DNA of 64,000 nt from Streptomyces mangrovi (GTDB lineage Bacteria > Actinomycetota > Actinomycetes > Streptomycetales > Streptomycetaceae). The notes beneath the pieces were generated by a model, which saw only the letters and a program-made list of their open reading frames with translations, was not told the origin of the DNA and did not search any database. A program made the position numbers and the translations under genes. Below are positions 38,315-47,178 of the stretch, one piece after another. The stretch covers positions 1 through 64,000 of the forward strand of contig NZ_FOSG01000004.1 of assembly GCF_900114215.1 (NCBI RefSeq), written 5' to 3'. Numbering within the stretch: the first letter of the stretch is position 1; each line of letters begins with the position of its first letter.

Positions 38315-39523
38315 ATGTTGAACCTGGACCGGCTCCGCATCCTCCACGCCGTCGCCCGCCACGGCTCGGTGAGCGGCGCGGCCGAGGGGCTGCACGTCAC
38401 CACCTCGGCCGTCTCCCAGCAGATGGCCAAACTGGAGCGCGAGACCGGTCAGCAACTGCTCGCCAGGAACGGCCGCGGCGTCCGGCTCACCGATGCCGGC
38501 CGCCTGCTCGCCGAGCACGCCCGGCGTGTGCTGTCCCAGCTCGAACTCGCCGAGGCCGAACTGGAGGCGCACCGCGGCCGAGCCGTCGGCGAACTGCTGC
38601 TCGGAGCCTTCCCCACCGCCGCCCGGGGGCTGTTCCCCACCGCCCTGGCCGCCCTGCGCGCCGACCACCCCCAACTGCGCCCCCGGATGCGGGAGATGGA
38701 GCCCGAGGAGTCGGTACGGGCACTGGTGCGCGGGGACATCGACCTCGCGGTCGTCCTGGACTGGTACAACCGCCCGCTGTCCCTGCCCGGAGGACTGGCC
38801 AAGGAACCGCTCCTGGACGACCCGGCCGATGTGGCGATGCCCGCCGGTCATCCCCGCGCCGGGGCCCGGTGGGTGGAGCTGGCGGACTTCGCGGACGACG
38901 AGTGGATCTCCTGGCCCGGAGGCGAGTTCTGTCACGACTGGCTGCTGTTCACCCTGCGCGGCCAGGGCATCGAGCCCAGGCTGTGCCACACGGCCGGGGA
39001 GCACCACACCCAGCTCGCCCTGGTCGGCGCCGGGCTCGGGGTCGCCGTCGCGCCCCGGCTCGGACGCGGACCGCTGCCGAGGGGAGTGGCCGTCGCCCCC
39101 GTGCGGCACTCGATGAAGCGGCACGTCTACGCGGTCTGGCGGGAGGACGCCGACCGCAGGCCGTCCATCCGGGCGGCGGTGGAGGCGCTGCGCACGGCCG
39201 CGGACGGGGTCGGCGGCCGACGCGGAGGCCGCCCGCCCGGCCGTCACCCGTTCCCGGATCCGTTCCCGGATCCGCTCCCGAGCCCGAGCGCGTCGCGCAG
39301 GAAACCGAGCTCGAAACCGAGCAGCCGTCCGGCCGTTCTGTCGCCGCCGGTGTGCCCAGCGCCGGACAGCGGCAGCACCGTGTGCTCACGCCCGGCGGCC
39401 AGCAGTGCCGCCGACAGCCGCAACGTGTGCGCGAAGGCCACGTTGTCGTCGGAGGTGCCGTGCACCAGCAGCAGTGGACGGCGCAGCCGGGGGGCGTCGC
39501 GCAGCAGCGAGGAGCGCTCGTAG
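38315..39523 (+). CDS. LysR-family regulator with an out-of-family C-terminal run-on
   Basis: Residues 1-300 are a normal LysR regulator: an HTH (MLNLDRLRILHAVARHGSVSGAAEGLHVTTSAVSQQMAKLERETG) and a substrate-binding domain with LLGAFPTAARGLFPTAL and GLGVAVAPRLGRGPLPRGV. The frame then continues about 100 residues as Pro/Ser/Arg-rich low complexity that is antisense to the S9 peptidase 3' end. This part looks non-functional, and 402 residues is well above the usual ~300. There is no ribosome binding site at ATG 38315. It is divergent from the EamA gene at 38241. Confidence 0.83.
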   Translation: MLNLDRLRILHAVARHGSVSGAAEGLHVTTSAVSQQMAKLERETGQQLLARNGRGVRLTDAGRLLAEHARRVLSQLELAEAELEAHRGRAVGELLLGAFPTAARGLFPTALAALRADHPQLRPRMREMEPEESVRALVRGDIDLAVVLDWYNRPLSLPGGLAKEPLLDDPADVAMPAGHPRAGARWVELADFADDEWISWPGGEFCHDWLLFTLRGQGIEPRLCHTAGEHHTQLALVGAGLGVAVAPRLGRGPLPRGVAVAPVRHSMKRHVYAVWREDADRRPSIRAAVEALRTAADGVGGRRGGRPPGRHPFPDPFPDPLPSPSASRRKPSSKPSSRPAVLSPPVCPAPDSGSTVCSRPAASSAADSRNVCAKATLSSEVPCTSSSGRRSRGASRSSEERS

Positions 39524-41406
39524 TTCTCCGGCTCCCGCTCCGGATGGCCCAGGTAGCGCTCCTTCCAGTGCGTGTCGTACATCCGCTGGTCGGTGGGGGC
39601 CGCTCCGGCGACCGCGGCGTGGAAGACCTCCGGGTGGCGCAGCACGGCCGCGGCGGCGAGGGTGCCCCCGAAGGACCAGCCGCGGATCGCCACCCGGCCC
39701 GCGTCCAGGTACGGACGTTCGGCCACCGCCGCGCGCAGGGCGTCGATCTGGTCCTCCAGTACGGGGGTGAGCTGGTCGCCGCGGATCTCCTTCTCCCACT
39801 CCGGTCCCCGCCCCGGGGTACCGCGTCCATCGGTGACCAGCACGGCGAAGCCCTGCTCGGCGAACCACTGGGCCACACACGCCCACCACGTCCGGGCCCG
39901 CACCACCAGCCGCATCCCCGGGCCGGCGTAGGGACTGAGCAGGACGGGCAGGGAACGGGCGTCCGGCGCGTCCGGGTCGTACCCCGAGGGCAGGAACAGC
40001 GCGCTGCGCAGCCGCCGGGTGCCGTGTACGGGGAAGACGGGGCGGGGCGTCACGACGGGCTCCTCGGCCAGGGAGGCGATCCGTCCCACCGCCGTACCGC
40101 CGCGCAGGACGGCGACCGTGTGCCCGCCCGGTGTCAGGCTGTCGAGCACCACGGTGCCACCCGCCGCGGCGGCCGAGTGCACCCCGGGCCCGTCGCTGAC
40201 ACGGCGGCAGCCCGTCCCCGGCGCCGTCGCCCACACATGCTCCTCGAGCGGGTCCTCGCACCCGGTGAACAGCACCTCGTCGCCGTCCGTGCCCAGCACC
40301 CCGGTGACCTGGAGACCCTCCGGGGTGAGGGTGTCGCCGACGCGCAGCCGCCGGGTTCCGGCCGACTCCTCGGCCCTCACCAGCAGCCCCGAGGCGGTGC
40401 GGCACGGCGCGCCCGGCACCAGTTCCACCCAGTGCCGGTCGCGCTGCTCGTGCAGGACGCGGGTGGCGCCCGTGACGGGATCGACCGCCAGGACCCGCAG
40501 CACGCGCTGGTCACGGTTCTGCACGGTGACCAGCGGACCGTGGGCGTCCCAGTCGGCGGCCACCACGTACTCGAAGGCCGCGCGGTCCCAGACGACCTCG
40601 GTGCGGCCGCCGTCGAGGGAGAGCAGATGCAGGGAGACATCGGCGTTGGGCGTACCCGCCGCCGGGTAGGCCATGGAGCGCGGCGGGAGGTCGGGACGCG
40701 CCGGATCGCAGACCCACCGCCGCCGCACCGCGGTGGTGTCCACCCGGGCCGCCAGCAGGGCCCGGCCGTCGGGCGCCCACCAGTGGCCGCGCAGCCGCCC
40801 CATCGACTCGGCCGACACATGGTCGGTCAGCCCGTACGTCACCGAAGGCCCCTCGGGGGCGGCCAGGCACCGGTCGCCCCCGAAGCCGCCGCCGAAGCCG
40901 GTGACGTGCAGTGCGCCGCCGGTGACGTAGGCGATCAGTTCCCCGTCCGGGGAGGGCCGCGGATCCACCACGGGGCCGGCCGCCGGCACCGGGAACGGCG
41001 CGCCGCCGCCGGTGTCCACCGCCCACAGCGCGCCGCCGAGCGCGTACACCGCACGCCGCAGCTCCCGGTCGGCCGCGTACGCCACCACGCCCGTGGACCG
41101 CTCGCGGGCCCGCTCGCGCCGCGCCCGCTCCTCCGGCGGGACCGGGCGCGTGCCGCCGCCCGCGCCGTACGGAGCGGCCAGCAGCCGCTCCGCGCCCTCC
41201 TCCCACAACCACAGCCGCCCGACGGGGTCGTCCCCGCCCCCGGTGCGGACGAACAGCACCCGCGCACCGTCCGGGGACACCGACGGGTGCCGGGGAACAC
41301 CGAGTGAGAAGCGGCGGGTACGGGCCAACTGCTCCGGAAAGAGGGCCCGTCCGGGAAGGGGCGCGCCGTCGGGGGCCGCGGTGGTGGAAGGCATGGGAGC
41401 AGGCAT
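39244..41406 (-). CDS. S9 family prolyl oligopeptidase/dipeptidyl peptidase IV-like protein
   Basis: This 720-residue enzyme has an N-terminal beta-propeller (SVSPDGARVLFVRTGGG, DPRPSPDGELIAYVTGGALHVTGF and further blades) followed by an alpha/beta-hydrolase domain. The catalytic triad is visible: Ser578 in GWSFGGTLAAAAVLRHPE, Asp in VHGTSDDNVAF, and His in GAGHTGGD. It probably removes dipeptides from peptides, in the cytoplasm since no signal peptide is seen. Start 41406 or 41394; neither has a ribosome binding site. Its last ~90 codons overlap the LysR frame on the other strand. Confidence 0.88.
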   Translation of the reverse strand: MPAPMPSTTAAPDGAPLPGRALFPEQLARTRRFSLGVPRHPSVSPDGARVLFVRTGGGDDPVGRLWLWEEGAERLLAAPYGAGGGTRPVPPEERARRERARERSTGVVAYAADRELRRAVYALGGALWAVDTGGGAPFPVPAAGPVVDPRPSPDGELIAYVTGGALHVTGFGGGFGGDRCLAAPEGPSVTYGLTDHVSAESMGRLRGHWWAPDGRALLAARVDTTAVRRRWVCDPARPDLPPRSMAYPAAGTPNADVSLHLLSLDGGRTEVVWDRAAFEYVVAADWDAHGPLVTVQNRDQRVLRVLAVDPVTGATRVLHEQRDRHWVELVPGAPCRTASGLLVRAEESAGTRRLRVGDTLTPEGLQVTGVLGTDGDEVLFTGCEDPLEEHVWATAPGTGCRRVSDGPGVHSAAAAGGTVVLDSLTPGGHTVAVLRGGTAVGRIASLAEEPVVTPRPVFPVHGTRRLRSALFLPSGYDPDAPDARSLPVLLSPYAGPGMRLVVRARTWWACVAQWFAEQGFAVLVTDGRGTPGRGPEWEKEIRGDQLTPVLEDQIDALRAAVAERPYLDAGRVAIRGWSFGGTLAAAAVLRHPEVFHAAVAGAAPTDQRMYDTHWKERYLGHPEREPENYERSSLLRDAPRLRRPLLLVHGTSDDNVAFAHTLRLSAALLAAGREHTVLPLSGAGHTGGDRTAGRLLGFELGFLRDALGLGSGSGNGSGNG

Positions 41407-41616
41407 AGCAGACGGCCGCCGGACCCGTCGCATCCGGTGCGGTTCCCGGCCTCCCGCGCAGGAGCGCGGCCGACCGGGCCCCTGACAGAGCGGCCGGGTC
41501 CTGCCCGCCCCGGTACGCCGGCCGGATCGCCGCCCGCCGCAGGACCACCGGCACGGCATGGGTGCCGCACAACGTGACATTTTATGGTGGGGCCACAAAC
41601 CCACGGAGGGGAATCC

Positions 41617-42327
41617 ATGAACGGGCTGAGATCCCGGAAACTCGTTTCGGTGCAGGAACGTCTGCGCGACCAGGTGGCCAACGCCCTCCGGGCCGCGCTG
41701 ATCGCGGGCGAACTGCGGCCCGGGGTGACCTACTCCGCCTCCACCCTCGCCGCCGAGTACGGCGTCTCCGCCACTCCCGTCCGTGAGGCCATGCTGGACC
41801 TGGCGCACGAGGGGCTGGTCGAACCGGTGCGCAACAAGGGCTTCCGCGTCACCGAGTTGTCCGAGCGCGACCTGGACGAGTTCACCGAGATCCGCGCCCT
41901 GATCGAGATCCCGACCGTCGGCAAGGTGGCCAGGTCCGCCACGCGGGAGCAGTTGGGGGCCCTGCGCCCCACGGCCGAGGAGATCGTGGCGGCCGCGCGT
42001 GCCGGCGACCTCGTCGGCTACCTGGAGGCGGACCGCCGCTTCCACCTCGGCCTGCTCGCCCTGGCCGGCAACTCACGCCTCGCCGAGACGGTGGGCGACC
42101 TGCGCAAACGCTCCCGGCTCCATGGACTCGCCGGGCTCGCGGAAGCGGGGACGCTGGTGGCCTCCGCGCGGGAACACACCGAACTTCTGGACCTCATGCT
42201 GGCCGGCGACGCCGCGGCGGCCGAGGAACACATGCGCCGCCACCTGGCGCACGTGCGCTCCCCGCGGGGCGCACGCGAGCAGGGCGCCGGGCGCAGGCGC
42301 CCGGCACGGAAACCGGGAGCCCGCTGA
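41617..42327 (+). CDS. GntR-family regulator (FadR/FCD subgroup)
   Basis: This 236-residue regulator has a GntR winged helix (residues 6-75, ALIAGELRPGVTYSASTLAAEYGVSATPVREAMLDLAHEGLVEPVRNKGFRV) and an FCD effector domain. The putative metal ligands include the Asp in EADRRFHLGLLALAGN and the His in SAREHTELLDLMLAGD. FCD regulators respond to carboxylates or amino acids, with targets usually next door; here there is no obvious partner gene. ATG 41617 follows GGAGGG by 6 nt; upstream is an AT-rich TTTTATGG stretch likely to be its promoter. Confidence 0.86.
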   Translation: MNGLRSRKLVSVQERLRDQVANALRAALIAGELRPGVTYSASTLAAEYGVSATPVREAMLDLAHEGLVEPVRNKGFRVTELSERDLDEFTEIRALIEIPTVGKVARSATREQLGALRPTAEEIVAAARAGDLVGYLEADRRFHLGLLALAGNSRLAETVGDLRKRSRLHGLAGLAEAGTLVASAREHTELLDLMLAGDAAAAEEHMRRHLAHVRSPRGAREQGAGRRRPARKPGAR

Positions 42328-42651
42328 GTCCTTCAGCGTCTTTCAGGGCTCTGCCGCGTTGCACAGCCGATCCTCCCCGGGCGCTTCCCCGAGGTTGCGG
42401 GTGATGTCGCCGAGGATGCCGGTGGTGACCACCACGCCGGGCCGGCCGCCGGGCTCCACGGGCCTGCCGTGGGGAAATCCTCTCGCTGATGAACCCGCCG
42501 TCCTCCTCGCTGACGAGCAGGGCACCGTCCGAGCGGCCGAGGACGACACCGCGGCGGGACGCGGCCGGGTTGCGGCCGGGTTGCGGCGGACGGAAGGAGG
42601 TCTTCTCCTGGGAAGCACGGGGTCTTGTGACGATGTCGTGGTGGGAGGCGT
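42328..42651. other. 324-bp gap with no recognisable gene
   Basis: No convincing coding region. A minus-strand reading gives VVVTTGILGDITRNLGEAPG, reminiscent of the N-terminus of a metal-binding ABC lipoprotein, and the sequence near 42345-42365 resembles an insertion-sequence end, but neither extends far enough to call. It may be debris at the edge of a rearranged region. Confidence 0.3.
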
Positions 42652-44754
42652 ATGACCGGCCGTGGCGGGCCCCCCGGAACCGGGGCGGCGGGTTGGGGAC
42701 AGCCCGCCGAGCTGGTGCTGGACGCCGCCGGTGCGGTGATGATGTGCACGCGGCCCGTGCTGGAGTTGCTGGGCGGCTCGGCCGGAGAGCTGCGCGGCAG
42801 GGAGCTGGAGTCCTTCCTCGAGGATCCGTCGGAGTGGGCGGAGCTGGCCGAGAGGGCTGAGCACGGCCGCCGCAGCGGCGGGCGCGCGGTGCTGCGGCGC
42901 GTCGGCGGCGGCCGGGTGGACGTGGACGTGAGCGTGTTCACGCTGGCCGGGGGAGGCGGGGCGCGTTTCCTCGTCTGGCTGGTGCCCGCGGCGGGAGCCG
43001 AGCTCGAGGACCGGTTCGGGATGCGGGTGGCCCTGGCCGGAGGCGGCGTGCTGGCCTCCAGCCCGCGCGCACAGCAGCGGCTGGACCTGCTGCACGCGGC
43101 GGCGGTACGCGTCGGCGGTTCGCTGGACGTGGCGCGCAACGCCGAGGAACTGGTCGATCTGCTGGTGCCGGTGTTCGCCGACCTGGGCGCGGTCGATCTG
43201 ACCGAGGACGTGCTGACCGGGGAGGAACTCGGGGAGTTCGCCGCTGACGCGCCCATGAGGCGCGTCGCCGTGGCCGCCGGGGAGGGAATGTGGCCCGAGG
43301 AGGTCTACGGCCCCGGGGACACGTTCTCGATCGGGGATGTCGAGCGGGAGCACCTGCTGCGAGGGGTGGCCGGCACCATGCCGGACCTGAGCGAACTGCG
43401 GAGGGCGGCGGCACGGGATCCGCGGCGGTCCCGGCTGACCCTGCCCGGGGCCGCGACCTCCTTCCTGGTCCTCCCGCTGCGGGCGCGCGGGACCGTACTG
43501 GGGGCCGTACTGCTGTGGCGCACCGGGGACCGGCCTCCGTTCGACCGGGGTGACGCGACCCTGGCCGAGGAGATCGGCTCCCGGCTGGCCCTGGGCCTGG
43601 ACAACGCCCGCCGGTACACCCGGGAGCGGCGCACGGCCGAGGCCCTGCAGCGCAGTCTGCTGCCTCCTCCGGAGGTGCGCCTGGCCGCGGCGGAGACCGC
43701 GGGGGTGTACGCGCCGGCCAGCACCGCGGCCGGGACCGGCGGGAGCTGGTACGACGTGATCCGGCTGTCCGGGGTCCGGGTGGCCTTCGTGGTGGGCAAG
43801 GTCGCCGGACACGGGGTGAACGCGGCCGGGGCGATGGGACGGCTGCGGTCGGCGGTGCAGACCCTGGCCGACCTGGACCCGCCGCCCGACGAACTGCTGA
43901 GCCATCTGGACGACCTGGTGACCCGTATCGGTGAGGACGAGGGGCGCCGGGCGGGACCGGCCGTCAGCTCCCTGCACGGAGCGACCTGCCTGTACGCCGC
44001 CTACGATCCGGTCACCGGGCGGTGTCTCCTCGCCAGCGCCGGCCATCCCGGCCCCGTCGTGGCCAGGAGGGAGGACCGCACGGCGGGTGATGTCGCGCTC
44101 CGTCCCGGGCCGCCGCTGGGGGGCGGGGCCGAGCCCTTCGAACCGCTGGAGCTGCTCCTGCGGCCGGGCGATGTCCTCGCCTTCCACAGCGGATCGCTCA
44201 CCGCGACGGTGCGGAACACCGAACGGGACCTGGAGCGGATGTGCGAGGGCGCGCGGATCGCCGCGGGCACCCAGCAGCCGCTGAGCGAGGTCGGGCCCCG
44301 CCTCCTGGCCCGCCTGCGGGGGCGGAACCGGGACGAGGACTTCGCCCTGCTCCTGGCCCGCGTGGAGCGGGTTCCGCCCGAGGACACGGCCTTCTGGCGA
44401 CTGCCCGCCGACCCCAGCCTCGTCGCGCACGCCCGGGCCCTGGCCTCCGCCCAGCTGGCGCAGTGGGACCTGGGCGAGCTGGACTTCGCCACCGAGCTGA
44501 TCGTCAGCGAGCTGGTCACCAACGCCGTCCGCTACGCCGGCGGCCCCATCGGCCTGCGGCTGATCAGGAACCACCGGCTCGTCTGCGAGGTGTCCGACCC
44601 CAGCCAGTCCCAGCCCTACCTGCGCCGCGCCCGCCTGTCCGAGGAGGGCGGCCGCGGTCTGTTCCTCATCTCCCAGCTCGCCCACCGCTGGGGCAGCCGC
44701 TACACCCCCGGTGGCAAGACCATCTGGACCGAGCAGCTCACCGACGGCCCCTGA
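42652..44754 (+). CDS. Multidomain SpoIIE/RsbU-type protein with a degenerate phosphatase and an anti-sigma-like ATPase domain
   Basis: This 700-residue protein has an N-terminal PAS-like domain (about 15-115), a GAF-like domain (about 140-320), a SpoIIE/PP2C domain (about 330-570) and a C-terminal HATPase (about 580-695; ELIVSELVTNAVRYAGG, EEGGRGLFLISQLAHRWGSRY). Such proteins tune sigma factors by dephosphorylating anti-anti-sigma factors and phosphorylating or binding partners. In the phosphatase the metal ligands GGDWYD and GDVxGHG read GGSWYD (S365) and GKVAGHG (K383), so catalysis is doubtful. No clear ribosome binding site precedes ATG 42652. Confidence 0.84.
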   Translation: MTGRGGPPGTGAAGWGQPAELVLDAAGAVMMCTRPVLELLGGSAGELRGRELESFLEDPSEWAELAERAEHGRRSGGRAVLRRVGGGRVDVDVSVFTLAGGGGARFLVWLVPAAGAELEDRFGMRVALAGGGVLASSPRAQQRLDLLHAAAVRVGGSLDVARNAEELVDLLVPVFADLGAVDLTEDVLTGEELGEFAADAPMRRVAVAAGEGMWPEEVYGPGDTFSIGDVEREHLLRGVAGTMPDLSELRRAAARDPRRSRLTLPGAATSFLVLPLRARGTVLGAVLLWRTGDRPPFDRGDATLAEEIGSRLALGLDNARRYTRERRTAEALQRSLLPPPEVRLAAAETAGVYAPASTAAGTGGSWYDVIRLSGVRVAFVVGKVAGHGVNAAGAMGRLRSAVQTLADLDPPPDELLSHLDDLVTRIGEDEGRRAGPAVSSLHGATCLYAAYDPVTGRCLLASAGHPGPVVARREDRTAGDVALRPGPPLGGGAEPFEPLELLLRPGDVLAFHSGSLTATVRNTERDLERMCEGARIAAGTQQPLSEVGPRLLARLRGRNRDEDFALLLARVERVPPEDTAFWRLPADPSLVAHARALASAQLAQWDLGELDFATELIVSELVTNAVRYAGGPIGLRLIRNHRLVCEVSDPSQSQPYLRRARLSEEGGRGLFLISQLAHRWGSRYTPGGKTIWTEQLTDGP

Positions 44755-44869
44755 GTTCACCGGCGACCGCACCCCATGGAGCACGCCTCCGGGCCCGCCG
44801 GTGTCCACGGCAACGAGGTGCTCAGGGAGCTGACGGCCCGTAGGGGGCGGCAGGAATCCGCAGCCTGAT

Positions 44870-45442
44870 CGCGGCGCATCCGGCTCCGGCCGGCCCGCTC
44901 GCCCACGCCCTGGCTTCGCCCGCGCCCTGACCTTGGCCACGGTGGCCACCGCACTCGGCGCCTACAGCGCCGGCTCCACGATCGTCGCACTGGTGCTTCC
45001 CGGAGTGCTCGACAAGGTCCCGGACCGAGCCGTCATGCTGCACGGCGCCCTGCTGACCGCCGTGATCCTCCCCGGCCTGGCCGTGATCACCGCAGCCGGG
45101 GCGGGCGCCTGGAGACGGCCCGCCCTGCTGGCCGTCTGAGCGGCGTTCGGAGCGGCGTCCTCGATGGTGCTCACCCCCGTCGGCCGACTGATCCGCCGTT
45201 CGGCCGGGCCCGCCGACCGCACCGAACTGTTCGCCGCGCAGTTCTCCCTGACACACGGCTGCCGGCTGCTGACCTATCCACTGGCCGAATGGCCCGCCAC
45301 GGCAGCGGGACTGCAGTCGGCTGTGCTTGTCCTCGGGGCGGTGGCCTGCGCCTTCGGGGTGCTGGCGATGCGTGTGTGGCCGGCGGACGACACCGGCCTC
45401 GGGGACGGCGACCGCGCCCGAGGGGCCGGTGAAGACCTGTGA
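44870..45442 (+). pseudogene. MFS transporter remnant with in-frame stop
   Basis: One frame carries the C-terminal third of a major facilitator permease: FARALTLATVATALGAYSAG through ITAAGAGAWRRPALLAV, a TGA at 45137-45139, then AAFGAASSMVLTPVGRLIRRS to VLAMRVWPADD. The stop falls where related proteins typically have tryptophan (TGG to TGA). The N-terminal helices are absent upstream, where the sequence changes to the 3' end of the SpoIIE-type gene. It is therefore both truncated and interrupted. Confidence 0.75.
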
Positions 45443-45499
45443 GAACGCTTCGGCCGGCTACCGCACCCGCACCGACGCCCGGACCACCCACGCTCGCGC

Positions 45500-45640
45500 G
45501 GGGACCACTCGGGCTCCCCTGCCTTGTTCTGCGGGAGTCGGCGTCGAAGGACGGTTTCCATGTGCTGCGGCACACCTACGCCTCGGTCACGTCGGAGGCG
45601 GGGGAGGCCGGGCGGCGGCTGAAACTCCCCGGATTCTCCC
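45500..45640 (+). pseudogene. Tyrosine recombinase (integrase) remnant
   Basis: A short reading frame contains ASKDGFHVLRHTYASVTSEAGEAG, matching the HxLRHTxAS box and following helix of tyrosine integrases. The rest of the catalytic domain, including the nucleophilic tyrosine, is missing. It lies directly after the MFS remnant, so an integrated element was probably lost here. Confidence 0.55.
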
Positions 45641-45732
45641 CAGGGTGGTTCGGGAGTGGTTCCGGCGGGATCCCCGGTCCGGGGGCCTCCGGGGAAAACC
45701 GTGGATTGCAAGGCCGGTAGGTTCGATAGCCT

Positions 45733-46584
45733 GTGAAAATGCTTCCCGAAGTCACCGCCACGCGCTATGTGACGCCCCTGCGCGAGGGCGGATCGCTGCC
45801 CGGCATCGTCGAGGCCGACGACCTGGGCACCTATGTCGTGAAGTTCACCGGAGCCGGGCAGGGCCGCAAGACCCTGGTGGCCGAAGTGCTGTGCGGGCGG
45901 CTCGCCCAGCGGCTCGGCCTGCGCGTGCCCGATCTGGTGCGCGTACAGCTGGATCCGGTGATCGGCCTGGGCGAGCCCGACCAGGAGGTGCAGGAGCTGC
46001 TCAAGGCCAGCGGCGGGCTGAACCTGGGGATGGACTTCCTGCCCGGCTCGATGGGCTTCGACCCGCTCGCCTACCGGGTGGACGCGCGGGAGGCCGGGCG
46101 CGTGGTGTGGTTCGACGCCCTGACGGGCAACGTCGACCGCTCCTGGCGCAACCCCAACATGCTGGTCTGGCACGGCGGCCTGTGGCTCATCGACCACGGC
46201 GCCAGCCTGATCTGGCACCACAACTGGGCCACCGCGGCCAAGGCGGCCGACAAGCCGTACGACGCCTCCGACCACGCCCTGGCGCCCATGGGCCCGGACA
46301 TCGCCTCGGCCGCCGCCGAGCTGGCGCCGCGGGTGACGGAGGAACTGCTGGCCGAGTGCGTGGCCGACATCCCCGACGAGTGGCTGGCCGGCGAGCCCGG
46401 CTTCGACACACCGGGCGCGCTGCGCCGTGCCTACACCGAGGTGCTGGCCGCCCGGGCCGGTACGGTCCACGAGCGGATCACCGTCGGCGCCCCGAGCCAG
46501 GACGGGCCCTCCAGGGCGCCCGGCTGGCTGAAGGACTGGGCCGACGCCGTCAGCGGGCTGAACAAGGGCGGAGGGGCACGGTGA
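45733..46584 (+). CDS. HipA-like kinase
   Basis: This 283-residue protein belongs to the HipA-type kinase fold. It has a lysine in YVVKFTG (K37), a Gly-rich GAGQGRKTLVAE loop, a catalytic-loop candidate TGNVDRSWRNPN (D135, N140/N142) and a metal-binding LIDHG (D154). It is shorter than E. coli HipA, and no HipB-like antitoxin gene is adjacent. GTG 45733 (or ATG 45739) has no ribosome binding site and follows TAGGTT, so the mRNA may be leaderless. The 3' end overlaps a DUF3037 gene by 4 bp, a pairing seen in many bacteria. Target unknown. Confidence 0.82.
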   Translation: MKMLPEVTATRYVTPLREGGSLPGIVEADDLGTYVVKFTGAGQGRKTLVAEVLCGRLAQRLGLRVPDLVRVQLDPVIGLGEPDQEVQELLKASGGLNLGMDFLPGSMGFDPLAYRVDAREAGRVVWFDALTGNVDRSWRNPNMLVWHGGLWLIDHGASLIWHHNWATAAKAADKPYDASDHALAPMGPDIASAAAELAPRVTEELLAECVADIPDEWLAGEPGFDTPGALRRAYTEVLAARAGTVHERITVGAPSQDGPSRAPGWLKDWADAVSGLNKGGGAR

Positions 46585-46976
46585 GCGGGCAGTTCGGCGG
46601 GCGCGACGTCTTCGAGTACGCCGTGCTGCGCGTCGTCCCACGGGTGGAGCGCGGCGAGATGATCAACGCCGGGGTCGTCGTCTACTGCCGCGCCCGGTCC
46701 TTCGTCGCGGCCCGCACCCATCTGGACGTCGAACGGCTGCGGGCGCTCGATCCGCACGCCGACATCGAGGGAGTGCGGGCGGCCCTGCACGCCGTGGAGT
46801 GCCTGTGCCGCGGCGGGGTGGAGGCCGGGCAGGCCGCGGCCGACGACGCCGGGCGGCGTTTCCGGTGGCTGGTCGCCCCCCGCTCCACCGTCCTCCAGCC
46901 GGGGCCGGTGCACACCGGGCTGACCGCCGATCCCGAGGCGGAGACCGAACGGCTGCTGGAGGTGCTGGTGCGCTGA
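46581..46976 (+). CDS. DUF3037 family protein
   Basis: This 131-residue soluble protein has the DUF3037 pattern FEYAVLRVVPRVERGEMINAGVVVYCRARSFVAART followed by a helical region and a conserved RFRWLVAPRSTVLQPGPVHTGLT stretch. Its function is unknown; it is encoded next to HipA-like kinases in diverse genomes and could be a substrate, regulator or complex partner. GTG 46581 lies inside the upstream kinase gene's stop (GTGA overlap), which implies equal-ratio expression. Confidence 0.86.
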   Translation: MSGQFGGRDVFEYAVLRVVPRVERGEMINAGVVVYCRARSFVAARTHLDVERLRALDPHADIEGVRAALHAVECLCRGGVEAGQAAADDAGRRFRWLVAPRSTVLQPGPVHTGLTADPEAETERLLEVLVR

Positions 46977-46998
46977 GCGGGCGCACCGGACGCCCCTC

Positions 46999-47034
46999 GG
47001 CGGACCCGGCGGACCCGGCGGACCCGGCGCACCG
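46999..47034 (+). repeat. Short tandem repeat GGCGGACCC
   Basis: Three exact 9-bp copies (46999-47025) and a diverged fourth follow the DUF3037 stop. Non-coding, probably a slippage-prone spacer. Confidence 0.7.
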
Positions 47035-47091
47035 GGCGGAGGCGGAGGCGGAGACCCGGACGTGGGCTGGGCCTCACCGTGCCGGTGGCCG

Positions 47092-47152
47092 TTGACACAG
47101 CGTGTCCATGCTTCTAGCGTCACGTCTGCCGAAGGTACTAAGCGGTTGCTCA
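47092..47152 (+). promoter_or_regulatory. Strong promoter and downstream palindrome before fabG-like gene
   Basis: TTGACA (47092-47097), 17 nt, TAGCGT (47115-47120): a near-consensus principal-sigma promoter. The imperfect palindrome TAAGCGGTTGCTCA (47139-47152) lies in the early transcribed region, a likely repressor site similar in pattern to AGC-N-GCT sites seen near acyl-CoA genes in actinomycetes. Confidence 0.65.
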
Positions 47153-47178
47153 CCCATTCGAGTGCGAGGAGAACCAGC

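Noticed and set aside
42343..42450. Metal ABC transporter lipoprotein or insertion-sequence end
   Set aside because: Only a ~20-residue resemblance (VVVTTGILGDITRN) and a weak terminal-repeat likeness; nothing extends into a gene or transposase.
44776..44868. Small 30-codon frame before the MFS remnant
   Set aside because: No ribosome binding site, no recognisable domain and located in a decayed region; likely chance.
45137..45139. Possible second selenocysteine codon (TGA in the MFS frame)
   Set aside because: Related proteins have tryptophan at this point, no SECIS-like hairpin follows, and the gene lacks its N-terminal half. A nonsense mutation in a pseudogene is simpler.
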